Shown piece after piece: positions 1-9,047 of a DNA stretch of 25,000 nt; position 1 is the stretch's first letter, and each line of letters opens with the position of its first letter. Below the pieces are notes generated by a model, which worked only from the letters and a program-made list of their open reading frames with translations, searched no databases and had not been told where the DNA came from. This stretch comes from Prorocentrum cordatum. Its lineage: Eukaryota; Sar; Dinophyceae; Prorocentrales; Prorocentraceae. The stretch lies in assembly GCA_963575745.1 (NCBI GenBank), contig CAUYUJ010009824.1, forward strand, positions 1-25,000, read 5' to 3'. The translations under genes were made by a program, and so were the position numbers.

Positions 1-87
1 GTCTCCGCCGCGCGGTGGCCCTCTGCCTTGCGCTGCGCACGCGCTCGCGCCTCGCACGGGTCTGCAGGTCATCGGCCTGCGCCTGCG

Positions 88-113
88 CCCCCCCCCCCCC
101 CCAAAAAAAAAAA
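88..113. repeat. poly(C)-poly(A) homopolymer junction
   Basis: A run of 15 C is followed directly by 11 A. It is a simple homopolymer pair with no visible coding context. On the minus strand it reads T11 G15. The A run could be the tail of an old retrocopy on the + strand, but no body can be recognised upstream. Confidence 0.8.
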
Positions 114-300
114 CAGCCGGGACACCGCCCGACATTGACGCACCAGCTGTCGTGAGCGAACTACTCGGCACCGCTCGGACGTGTGCATTTTTTTCCTCGG
201 CGGGAACCATCGAGGACCATCCTGGATCATCGAGCAACAAATTAACACGCACGATATACCGAAACATGAACGGGAAATGGACGTCCGAGCGACGGCAATA

Positions 301-450
301 GGGGGCCACTGGCGAACCATACCCCTACCCCCCACGATTTCTGAGGGGGAGGGTGGGGCTCACTTTCTTCAGGAGCTCCCGAGCGAAGTGAACCCCGCCC
401 TCCCCCTCAGAAATCGTGGGGGGCAGGGGTAGGGTTCGCAAGTGGCCCCC
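301..450. mobile_element. Foldback (MITE-like) inverted repeat, 65-bp arms
   Basis: Positions 301-365 and 386-450 are reverse complements of each other, 60 of 65 positions matching by hand alignment, with a 20-bp spacer. The outer ends are GGGGGCCACT and AGTGGCCCCC. No ORF lies between the arms. Equal arm lengths and abrupt ends suggest a discrete foldback or MITE-like element rather than chance GC symmetry. I do not see a clear target-site duplication. Transcribed, it would form a long hairpin, so a hairpin RNA is an alternative reading. Confidence 0.85.
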
Positions 451-826
451 TGGGCAAGGAAAGATCTGGCCCCGGTCATCCGACCGGGCGCGCGCGCAGA
501 GGGCGCGCGGCTCGCGGCCCCCGCGAGAGGGCCCTGTCTTCTTCTCCGGCCACCGCCAGGAGAAGTCTGCGGCCTCGGCCGCCGCGGTCTCCTCCTCCGG
601 AGACCGGGGAGTGTGGCAGGCCTCCTGCCCCGACGCGGCGCTTGCTCCAGAGTTCGTAAGAGAGGGAGGGGGGTCTCATTTCGGGGGGGGGGGGTCTCTT
701 CCGTGCTATTCTGGAGGGCCTGGGGGGTCTGGGGACGATGTTCTGGAGGGTTCTCCCACGGGGGAGGTCTGGAATGGCTTGTCTTGGAGGCTTCAGACCC
801 CCTCCCTTTTGTTACGAAATCTGGAG
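451..826. other. No gene recognised; GC-rich unique sequence
   Basis: Several frames are open here on both strands, but their products are Gly/Arg/Pro-rich, overlap each other and show no domain. The open frames are explained by a GC-rich, stop-poor composition. A G10 run occurs near 685-694. Confidence 0.6.
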
Positions 827-939
827 TAGTGAATTGGCCGTTTTCGGTTCGCGGGAGGGCGTCGCGGCCGTCATTTTTGCGGGTCCGTTGTCCGTCGGTT
901 TCGGTCCTGGGCCGTCTTCATCAAACGGCGGTTTACTAA
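827..939 (+). repeat. Dispersed repeat A, copy 1
   Basis: This segment begins TAGTGAATTG and ends TTTACTAA. It aligns along its length with 10654-10765. The shared core includes CCGTTTTCGGTTC, a GAGGGCG block, GGCCGT and CAAAC near the end. The two copies are about 113 and 112 bp long and lie nearly 10 kb apart in the same orientation. Both are followed by sequence containing TGTCCA. The nature of the repeat is unknown; it could be a SINE fragment or an end of a larger element. Confidence 0.7.
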
Positions 940-1309
940 CTGAGGCTTGTCCACCGCCGACGTTAGAAAGACCTCTCCCCCCTGGTTGTCTGTTGGTGTG
1001 GGTGGGCCCTTTTGGACTGGCCCGTCGTGGACGGGCGCCTGGCTGGTCCAGGCGCAGTTGGGCTCCGTGTGCACCGCGTCTCCGTGGCCTGTTTCTGCAT
1101 GGGGGGCATCACCAGCACCACCACCGCCCTCCTCCCCTCTTTCCCCCAGGCCGTTTTCACTAAAGAGGTGTTTTTGCCGAAGGGAGGCGCGCCCACCGCC
1201 CAAGAGAGGAGAGCCGCGGCCCTCGCTCTCGGCCCTCCCGGCCACCTCGGGGCGCCCAGGCGGGGGCCGTCCTCGCTGCTCCTCGGGGCACCCAGAGGGC
1301 TCCAGATCG
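940..1309. other. No gene recognised
   Basis: This is GC-rich sequence between dispersed repeat A and the pyrimidine microsatellite. Frames are open on both strands but have no recognisable domain and low-complexity translations. Confidence 0.55.
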
Positions 1310-1515
1310 GGCGATCGCAGACATGGATCTGGCGCCTCCATCCTCCGCCTTCTCCTCCTCCTCCTCCTCCTCCTCCTCCTCCTCCTCCTCCTCCCTCCTC
1401 CCCCTCCTCCTCCTCCATCTCCGTCTCCTCCTCCTCCGTCTCCTCCTCCTCCTCCTCCTCCCCCTCCTTTCCCTCTTCCTGCTCTTCCTCTTTCAGGCGA
1501 TCGCAAACGTGGATC
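1310..1515. repeat. (TCC)n pyrimidine microsatellite flanked by 20-bp direct repeats
   Basis: About 1341-1495 is almost pure C/T on the + strand and mostly TCC/CTC triplets. It is flanked by near-identical 20-bp direct repeats at 1310-1329 and 1496-1515, both starting GGCGATCGCA and ending TGGATC, 18 of 20 identical. The tract ends CTCTTTCAG, which resembles a 3' splice acceptor, but no donor-exon context supports one. Poly-Ser, poly-Leu and poly-Pro translations of this tract are artefacts. Confidence 0.85.
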
Positions 1516-1873
1516 AAAGGGGACGTGGATTAGCGACGGGTCCAGTTGCCATGGGAGATCGCGGACTTCCGCCGCCGAGCGAGGCGGCGCTGGCCGACTT
1601 CTGGGGAGGGTACCTCCCCCGATCCATGGATCTGGCGACCGCGCGCCAAGTCCATGGATCGCTAATCCATGTTTGCGCGCCCCCGGCCAGAGGTCGCCGA
1701 GAGTCCCGCGAGCCCCCCGAGGACCCGCCGAACCAGGCCACGCCCGCAAGGGGCCGAAGGGTCGTCGCCATCTGCGCCTCGCAGGTCGGCGCGAGCTTTT
1801 CCAGGCGGAGCGCGAGAGCGCTAAAATGATAGCTCTTCGCACAGCTCGAGGCGCGAAGTCTGGTCACCTGGTT
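1516..1873. other. No gene recognised; short palindromic motifs
   Basis: Partial inverted matches occur, for example GGATTAGCG near 1528 and CGCTAATCC near 1658, with repeated CCATGGATC words around 1623-1660. Nothing else is recognised. Confidence 0.45.
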
Positions 1874-2060
1874 ATACGGCAGATCCGTTTCGTGTCGACT
1901 TGGCGGCGACCTTGGAGCGGGTGTTCAAGGTTTGACGCCGCCAGTGGCCCAAACTCAGTCGATATGGACTGATCAGCTCTATCGGGAAGCCGCGATTGCT
2001 CAAGGTTGGACGATCCACGCGGTGTCAGAAACGAGCGCCGAAGTCGTGTCACGACGCGAA
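1874..2060 (+). repeat. Dispersed repeat B, copy 1
   Basis: The segment 1874-1960 (TACGGCAG, then TGTCG, GGCGGCGACC, GTTCAAGG and CAGTGGCCCA) matches 7180-7266 and 10333-10412. A second sub-unit near 2000-2050 (GACGATCCACGCGGTGTCAG) matches two places around 10275 and 10455. The family is therefore a mosaic of two sub-units. I see no convincing Pol III A and B boxes, so a SINE label would be a guess. Confidence 0.6.
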
Positions 2061-2175
2061 CATGCTGTAGTCTCCCCCGCCTGCGCAGTCACGATGCAGG
2101 CCTTTGTGGGGCCTTTCTTGGTGTTCTCTTGGCCCCCAGGAGCGGCCTGGAATCTCCCAGAACCCCACTCACCTA

Positions 2176-2370
2176 GGGAAACGAATCATGACACAAACAT
2201 AAACTCTCGAATGTCCGCGCGGATTTATCAGATCAGCGCTGAAGCCCCCTGGCGGCCCCTCCGGCGCCGCCCCTGGCGCGCTCCGCGCGCCATGGAGGTG
2301 GCCCCAGCGCTGATCCCAGAAATCCGCCCGGACCTCCGAGAGTTTATGCTTATGTCATGTTTTGTTTCCC
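2176..2370. mobile_element. Foldback (MITE-like) inverted repeat, 66-bp arms
   Basis: Positions 2176-2241 and 2305-2370 are reverse complements at roughly 84 percent by hand count, with ends GGGAAAC and GTTTCCC and inner ends CAGCGCTG. The 63-bp spacer holds a perfect small hairpin, GGCGCGC/GCGCGCC at 2275-2281 and 2285-2291. The arm sequence is unrelated to the 301-450 element, although arm length and architecture are similar. It is more diverged than the first and so probably older. Confidence 0.85.
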
Positions 2371-2555
2371 CAACACCCAGCGGCCCGCAAGAAGCCGCTG
2401 GGGGCCCCCGGCCCCCCCCTTCCGGCCCCATGCCAGGCTTTCGCCCCGGACCTGTTCCTGAGGGTCCCAGGGCCCGATAGCTGGCCCGAGGGCTCGAAGG
2501 CGAGGCACACTGCCAGCTGAACATACGCATCTCGTTGGAGATCGGGGCCTGCATC

Positions 2556-2612
2556 CCTCCTCCTCTCCTCCTGCTCCTCCTCCTCCTCCTCTTCCTCCTC
2601 CTCCTCCAGCCC
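2556..2612. repeat. (CTC)n pyrimidine microsatellite
   Basis: This triplet pyrimidine tract ends about 14 bp before the ATG of the relic ORF1 at 2626. The intact element downstream also begins directly after a triplet tract, there (GGA)n, so the position may be meaningful. Confidence 0.8.
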
Positions 2613-2625
2613 TTTCGGCCCAGAC

Positions 2626-3936
2626 ATGTTGTCTGGGATTGCGACTGTGTACTTCGCAGGGGCTCGCGCTGGCGAGCCACGGATGGCTCATCGGCACCCG
2701 TCGTGGCCCTGCGGCAGCTGCGCCAGAATGTATGGCATTGCATTCTCGAACTACGGGTCCAGGACAACGTGTCTGCGGTGCGGCAAGCAGGCGCCCAGGA
2801 CGGTGCGGGAACGCAATGGGCAGGCTGGATACGCGCGCCAGCTTCCGTGGACCAAGAGTACGTACCTTCCGTCATGGCACAGAGGTGCAGGAGGCAAGCC
2901 TGAGCCACCCAACCAGTGGGCAGCTGGGCCGCCGAAACTGGGGGATTACACGAAGTCCGACCCAACCTTCAACCTTCAAGGCCAAGAGCGCATAGAACGA
3001 ACAGCGACAACAAAAACGTCGTGGAGAGCGACCCGAACACTGCCAAAACCATGTTGGATAGTATGGTCAAGGCGCACGGTGACGACAGGACCAAGGACCT
3101 GTTGGTCCGCTAAGACAAAGCTGTGGAGGCCGAGGCCAAGGACGAACAGCAAACTCCAATCTACAATGGCGTGCCAGCATTCTAACTTGGACAGCGGCTT
3201 CCGGACATCAGCAGGGAGCTCGACAAGGCGCGTGAACGTCTGTAGGAGTGGAACCTGGGATTACAAGACACCACAAAAGCTAGGGATGCTGAGCAGCTTA
3301 CTGTCGCCAACCAAGAGGAGCCGAGGAATAATATCAAGGAGGCACACGCTGAAACTTTCATGCGGGGAGCTGCTCAAAGGGCCTGTTCCCACGGGTAATC
3401 TTGCGGTGGCGTTGCGCAGCAAGGTTGCCAGTGGGCATATTCCCAGTTGTCTCGAGGAACCGTTCCGAGCCTTGCAGCAAGCTCTTGAAAACCTCGAACA
3501 GCAGCTCACCGACAAAGCGGGAAGGTCACAAGGGAAGGAATGCGGGACAGCGCATAATGAGGGCTCTGATAGCGATCGTGATCCTGACGACGATCTACTG
3601 GGCCACGTGGATACCCCTATGCCCGACGAGGACGACTACGAGGATATTTTCTTGCAGGCTGGGCTCAAGCTCGATGGCGTCGAGACAAGCGCAACCGGGT
3701 CAAGGCCGCCAGGGCGCGCCCGCTGGGGCCCCCCGCCGCGGCCAATGTCACTGCCGCGCCCAAGCGAAGGAAGGTCCAGCCCCCAGCTCTTGCTCGAGCT
3801 GAAGCAGATGGCGAGTGAGTTGACTGTTGATCTCGGACGTGGATTCCGGGGGCAAGTGAAATGGAATGTCGTTTTGTTGTTAGGCCGTCTGCGCGAAGAA
3901 GTGGGTAACTGGCATGATGCGCTACGCGGTGGGTAG
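2626..3936 (+). pseudogene. Relic ORF1 (gag-like, RanBP2-like zinc finger) of a degraded LINE-type element
   Basis: The frame opens at ATG 2626. At codons 27-53 a Trp is followed by C29-x2-C32, an Asn at 42, then C49-x2-C52, which resembles a RanBP2-type finger (W-x-C-x2-C ... N ... C-x2-C). After about codon 100 the protein-like sequence moves between frames. A charged, helix-prone stretch lies in another + frame around 2970-3360 and is interrupted by stops, for example near 3112, 3184 and 3243. An acidic stretch returns in the first frame around 3490-3690. The 436-codon open frame is thus a composite of real and shadow sequence. I infer an ORF1 of a retroelement because endonuclease and RT relics follow on the same strand. 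A host zinc-finger pseudogene is the alternative. Confidence 0.5.
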
Positions 3937-4023
3937 CAGACGGCGATCGCGCAGCATGGTGTCGTAGTGCAGGATGGTGCGATGGTTGGTGGCGATGTCG
4001 GTCGCAGCGCCGAATAATTACGC

Positions 4024-4303
4024 GCGGCTGCCGACTGGCAGGCGGTCGATGCCCGCGCCGTGGGCGGGGCGCTCCATGGGGCCACTAACCAGTGGGCTGC
4101 AGCCCCCGCGAAGGTGTGCAGAGGAGGCACTGGCGCTCCTGAAAATGATCATCCGGCAAGCGGCAGCGCTGAACCCCAGGATTAGGCCGCCGACGGGCAG
4201 GCGGTCAATGCTCCGACCCGGGGCAGCCCGCTCCACGGGGCCACTGACGAGTGGGCCGCGCGCAGCCCCCCGAGGAGGCTTGCAGAGGAGGCACTGCTGC
4301 TTG
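4024..4303 (+). repeat. Imperfect tandem duplication (about 115-bp units)
   Basis: Positions 4024-4138 and 4184-4303 are diverged direct copies. Shared blocks include GGCAGGCGGTC, GGGGCCACT, AGTGGGC, GCAGCCCCC and GCAGAGGAGGCACTG. The duplication lies inside the relic element, between the ORF1 and endonuclease remains, and both copies translate in one frame to similar Arg/Pro-rich sequence. Confidence 0.65.
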
Positions 4304-4644
4304 CAGTACTTCGACCGCACCACTTGAGCTAGTCCGTCTCTTGGAGGGCGCGCGCGAGAGGCGGGCCTAGCAGGGCCATGGCCGTCTCGGAGGTGGTCGC
4401 GGGGAAGCTGGGGCCCCAGGTTTCCGGCGATGGTGGGTTCCGGCGAGGTGGGTTGGAGACTCGCGCGCGTCGCGCCCATGAAGGAGCTGGCCTGAGCAGC
4501 ATTCGAGAACGGAGCTTAGCCGCTGTCAACATCGCAGCTGCGCAGCTGGAAGCAGCGAAGATGTTGCTGGTCGACAATGAGGTTTTCGGGATGTTCCCGA
4601 ACGCGGGCGGGATTCTTTTCCAGGGGCGCAAATTGCTAGGTTAG

Positions 4645-5330
4645 TTGGTCGGCGATGCTGTGCTTCGGCTTCGTCGGCGGGTTTGGAACTGTCGTCTGCC
4701 TCCAGCCCGCGAAGTGGCAGGGCGATCTGCCAACTCGCGCGTAGCAGTCGGTGTTCGACAAGGCGTCGCCTCCACGGCGCCCCCCGGCCTTGGAGGGGTG
4801 GCGCCGCCAGCGTGGAGATGGGTGTCACAGTGGGTGGATGGTATGTTACCAGGCGATTGCATTCTTGCCTCCATCTACCTTGTCTCTCGGCACAAGATGA
4901 GGAGTTCGACGATGCCGGCGAGCGCGCGTTCGTGGCGCGCGCGGAGCAGCTCGGGAGAATTGGCAGGCCCGTCATCATTGGAGGTGATTGAAACATGGCC
5001 CCTTCTGAATTTGATTGCCTCCAGGTGGTGCAGCGCGTGCCCGTCACGATCGCTGCGCCAGCGCAATAGGCATGTGCTCGTGATGAAGGTAGGTTGTTGG
5101 ACTACGTCGTGTCGGCAAGCACTGCAAGGGCCATTTTACGGGGGCTGCGAGGATGGATGGGCCCCCTATTGCCAAACGCTGGGGTTTCGGCTGAAACTGA
5201 GCGTTGAGCTTGGTCCAACACTGGAGCAGCCGCTCAAGATGCCCGAGAAGGTTCCGAAGGGATGCCCTGCAGGGGTGCCGCGACCTCCGCCGTCGCGCCA
5301 GAGTATGTCATGGAGAACGCGAGCGTGCTC
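4645..5330 (+). pseudogene. Relic APE-like endonuclease domain of a LINE-type element
   Basis: In the frame through 4980 the translation reads PVIIGGD, then a TGA stop (4989-4991), then NMAPSEFD. Endonuclease/exonuclease/phosphatase-fold enzymes have a conserved GDxN motif here, commonly GDWN or GDFN, so the stop sits where a Trp codon would be. A second in-frame TAG lies at 5067-5069. The same frame then gives LLDYVV at 5094-5111, matching the family's late D-Y motif. The upstream part, which includes PGDCILASIYL near 4850-4880, is in a different frame. At least one frameshift and two nonsense changes therefore make the domain dead. It sits between the ORF1 relic and the RT relic, as expected for a LINE ORF2. 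Confidence 0.6.
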
Positions 5331-5424
5331 GTGACAAAGATGATTTGCAATGGCGTTGCGCCGAGTGGCAGAGGATAGCTGGGCATGGGTTGGTTGACCG
5401 ACGATCGCCTGCGCAAAGCTTGTC

Positions 5425-6700
5425 ATGGACGAGGGGAGAGGAGATGCCATGGCCGGTGTTCTTCGCGCGGCGCCAGGGGGCGGCGCGGAAGGCAACGCTG
5501 CGTCGCGAATGTGGCGCCGAGCCTCAATGGTTATGGTCGACCCTCTGCATGGGCTGAAATGGAACAGGGATCAGGACTGCAAGTTCGCGGATGACAGGTG
5601 CATCCCGTGGGCTCTGAAGGACCAGAAGGCCGACGTGGGGCCGCAGTGGGGCATCTGGTGCTACAGACACGACTGTGAGTTTTCATGGGGGGAGGATTGG
5701 ATCAGAGATGCAAGTTGGAGCGCTGCGATGGAAGCGAGCAGGATCGAGCACGAGATCGCCGGGAGTCGGGCACGAAAGTGGATTGTGCTAGTCGCTAAGG
5801 CCGTTAAGAATGGCGGCAGGAGGCCGCGCGCGTTGCCGAAGCTACCTACATCTTGGCAACCAGCTGATGCCCACCCTGCGCTTGGGATCCAATCCCTCGC
5901 TTCCAAGCTGAATTCTGACTTGGAGGATTGGAAGAATGCATGGGGAGTACGAGATGGAGAAGAGGAGTTTTGGTGCTGGGCTACGCTTACAGATGCCGAT
6001 GGAAGATTGGCAGGTGCTAGACGCGGAGCATATGAGGAAAATGGGCAGCTGTTTCAAGCGTGCCACGGCTTCGGGGGTGGACCATTTCTGGTCGCGGAAC
6101 ATTGCGCTGTTGTAAGATGTTTCGCTGGAGGCTTTCGCTGACATCGCGAGGGTTGCGGGGCCTATAGGTGAGCTGCCAACGCAGATGTTCGCCACCATCA
6201 TGCCCGGGTTGCCCCAGCCAGAAGGTGGTCATCGCTTCAGAGGTTTGCTCACTGACGCGTTGAGGGTATACGACAAGTGCCACAAGCGTGTCCAGGGCGA
6301 GTGGCTCGCACGCACGTCAAGAGTTATCGCTGCGCGGAGCTCCGAGCAGGCGGCTCGGACATCGCCCGCCCTGGCCGAAGCAGGTTTGGCGCTGAAGAGG
6401 CGCGCCGCTACGGTCATGCCGGATCTCGTGGGCTCTCGAGGTGATGCCGCGCGCTCGCCGCGAGCGCCTGGGGATTACGAGCAAGTGCATTCGATGAGGC
6501 CGTCTCTCAGCGTCGCGCAGGTCGTTGGCGATGGCAGTCTTCAAGCAACATGTTCTCGCGAGCAGGTTCTGAGAACGATCGCCCCAGCTGCCAGACGGAT
6601 GCGCGCTGAGTTGATGGACCTCGGATTGGAGCGCAACCCAATCAAAGGGCACGCGATTGCAACGTCGCTCCAGCTCGAGAAAGGGATAGTCATCGCCTTC
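5425..6700 (+). pseudogene. Relic reverse transcriptase region of the same degraded element
   Basis: From 5425 to about 6072 a protein-like frame rich in Trp, Asp and Glu matches the linker that usually precedes RT. At the G run 6073-6077 the sensible frame moves by +1 and continues as VDHFWSRNIALL, then a TAA stop (6113-6115), then LEAFADIARVAGPIGELPTQ and PEGGHRFRGLL to about 6300. That arrangement (a GVDH-like motif, a helix, a P-x-x-P-GG-R-P-I-like strand) is the RT finger subdomain of non-LTR elements. The palm motifs with catalytic Asp are absent. The sequence goes on to a helix-rich piece around 6560-6690, so an internal deletion of the palm is likely. No functional product is expected. 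Confidence 0.55.
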
Positions 6701-6720
6701 AGGCGGTGTAGAGCAGTGCA

Positions 6721-6752
6721 CAGAGCAGTGCATGCACAGAGCAGTGCATGCG
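6721..6752 (+). repeat. 16-bp tandem duplication
   Basis: CAGAGCAGTGCATGC occurs twice in tandem, each copy in a 16-bp unit, with a partial copy (GAGCAGTGCA) at 6711-6720. It lies at the end of the recognisable RT relic. Confidence 0.85.
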
Positions 6753-7179
6753 CTGTGGCGGACTGGTCAAATAGTTCGGTGCTTCGAATGCGCTGCTCGG
6801 CGCGTTTCGAAAGCCCTTTTGATTTCCAGGCCCTGTCTTGGGAGAGCGCCCCTGCGATCCGCGAGGCGCTTCATTCGCGGTGCCTCATCCGGGGGCTGGG
6901 GCCGTCTGGTCAGTGGGCGGGGAATTGTTTTCAAGAGGCCTGTCCCCGTCTTCGCTCGAGGTGACCGGTGGCGGTCGTCTCTCCTCATCTCTAGGATTAT
7001 CGCTGTTGGCTTGGTGCATCGTTCTCGACGCGCCTCGTCGTCAGCCAGAGTCTCCGGAGCCCCTCCCCCTCCTCCTCCTCGCTCAGCGGTGGAGATTCAC
7101 GCGGGGGCGTGGCGGCGAATATATGTTTCGCGCTTCGCGGCTGCGGCCGCTCTCAAGGGGGGCGGCGCGTTGCTGGGGG
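6753..7179. other. No gene recognised
   Basis: This is GC-rich sequence after the relic element. Overlapping Arg-rich open frames occur on both strands without any motif. Confidence 0.5.
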
Positions 7180-7266
7180 CCACGGCGGTTTCGTGTCGCG
7201 TCGGCGCGGCGGCGACCTCGGGGCGGCCGTTCAAGGTTGGACGCAGGCGGTGGTCCAGAATCGGGC
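7180..7266 (+). repeat. Dispersed repeat B, copy 2
   Basis: Shared words with the other copies, in the same order, are GTTTCGTGTCG, GGCGGCGACCT, GTTCAAGGTT, GGTGG and CCAGAATCGG. The GAACGATCC sub-unit present in the other two copies is not found here. Confidence 0.6.
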
Positions 7267-7519
7267 GGCATCGAGTGATCGGCACTGCTGGAAAGCTGCG
7301 ATCTTTCCGTGCCGAACTTTCCACGAGGCGTTAGGAATCAGCGCGCAAGTCTTCACGGTGCGATTCTGCCGCGGGGTGCCTCTCGGGGGCGATCGGGGAG
7401 GGATTTGCATTTGCGCGCGAAGTCTGTCTCTGACGTGTTTTGAAGTTCCCGGTCTCAGTCTGTCAGCCGCCTGCGTGGGCGTGGTGACGACGGCTCGGTT
7501 TGCCGCGACGCTCCGGCGC
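7267..7519. other. No gene recognised
   Basis: The stretch has lower GC than its flanks and no protein-like frame that could be separated from shadow. Confidence 0.45.
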
Positions 7520-9045
7520 GCGCGGCCCTTCTCGCCGCCCCCCCCCCCTTTCCAGCGTTCCCTCGCGGCTCGGCGCCCCCTCCGCCCTGACCGCTCCACT
7601 CCGCGTCGCGTCGCCCTCGCCTCCCCGGCGCCCCCCCGCGCCCGAGTGGAAACCTCGCCCGGCGCCTCCCCCGCCAATTGTTAAGATCATTCCATGCCGC
7701 GCGACGTCGCGCCCCCCCCCCGCCCCCGCCCCCCCCCCCCCCGGCGTTCCCCAGCGGCCCAATGCCCTCTCCACCCCGACGATTCCCCCCCGCGTCGCGC
7801 CCCCTGCCCCCAGCGCTCGCCCGCGCCCCGCTGGAACTTCTGCCCAGTGCCCGCCCCGCCCCGACATTTTATTCCTCGTTGCGTTGTGCCCCCTCGCCTT
7901 GCCCCCGCCCTCCCCCCCGCCGCGTCGCCCCCCCCTCCCGTTCCCCCGCGCCCCAGTTGAATCCGCGCCCAGTGCCCCTCCGCCCCGACCACTTCACTCC
8001 GCGTTGCGTCGCGCCCCCCCCGCCCCCGCCGCGCCTTCCCCCGCGTTCCCCGGCGGCCCCGCGCCCCCTCCCCCGCGATCAGTATATCACGCGTCGCGTC
8101 GCCCGCCCCCCCCCCCCCCAGCACGCCCCCCCGCCCCGGTGGAACAGCCGCCCATTGCCCCCTCCGCCTCGGCGGCTTTATCCCGCGATGCGTTGCGCAC
8201 CACCTCCTCGCCCCGGCGCTCCCCAGCAGCCCAGTGCCCCATCTGCCCCGGCGATGTTATTCCGCAGTGCCCCATCTGCCCCGGCGATGTTATTCCGCGT
8301 CGCGTCGCCCCCCCCTCCCTGGCCCCCCTTGCGCTCCAGCGGACGCCCCGCCCAGTGCCCCTTCCGCCCCGACCATTTTATCCCGCGTCGCGTCGCACCC
8401 CATGTTCACCCCGCCCCCGCCACCCCTTCCTCGGCGTTCCCCAGCGGCCCTGTGCCCCCTGAGCCCCCGCACTTTCTTCCACGTCGTGTCGCACCGCCCC
8501 CCGGCGTTCCCCCGTGCCCCAGTGGAACCCCAGCCCAGTGCCTCCTTTCGCCCCGACCGCTGAATTCCGCGTCGCGACGCACCCCCCCCCCTTGCCCCCG
8601 CTCCCCCTCCCCCTCCCTCCCCGCTGGTTTCGCGTCGCCCTCCTCCCCCCCTCTTGTCCCCACCTCTAGCTCTGTCCCTATCGGCCTCCTTGTCTTCGCC
8701 ACCCTCCTGCCCCAGTAGCTAGTGCCCTCTCCGCCCCGGCCGCTTTATTTCGCGTCGCCCCCGCCCCCCGCCCTCGCCCCCAGCTCTGTCAACCCAGCGG
8801 CCCCCTTGTCTTCGCCGTCCCTCCGTCCCCAGCTGCCGAGTGCCCCCTCCGCCCCGACCGCCTTATTTCGCGCCCCCCCCCCTCCTCAGTTCTGTCCTTG
8901 CGCCGCGCAGCACCGTTCCCTTTCCCGCAGCCCATGCGCGCTCTTCGCATCCCTCAACCGCCAGCCAGCGCGCCCCTCCGCCCTGGCCGCGTCGTTGCGG
9001 CACGGCGCGGCACCGGTCCCCATTCCGCTCCGACCAGCGCATTCT
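7520..9045 (+). repeat. Degenerate C-rich satellite, units roughly 85-100 bp
   Basis: A recurring consensus can be seen by eye: CCAGCGGCCC, AGTGCCCCCTCCGCCCCGACC, then TTTAT, then CGCGTCGCGTCGC and a C run. Clear units fall near 7575, 7760, 7850, 7975, 8160, 8360, 8540, 8720 and 8840. Point changes and variable C runs blur the period. Because TAA, TAG and TGA are rare in such DNA, several frames stay open for hundreds of codons and encode Pro/Arg-rich strings that I do not treat as genes. The same family recurs in reverse orientation at 23800-25000. Confidence 0.75.
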
Positions 9046-9047
9046 GT

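Noticed and set aside
871-1972. Long frames on both strands (323 and 341 codons)
   Set aside because: They run through the (TCC)n tract and give poly-Leu, poly-Arg or poly-Pro. Both strands are open at once, as expected from composition.
7500-8718. Two overlapping + frames of 320 and 346 codons, Pro/Arg-rich
   Set aside because: They lie in degenerate C-rich satellite DNA, where stops are rare in every frame; no domain and no consistent start.
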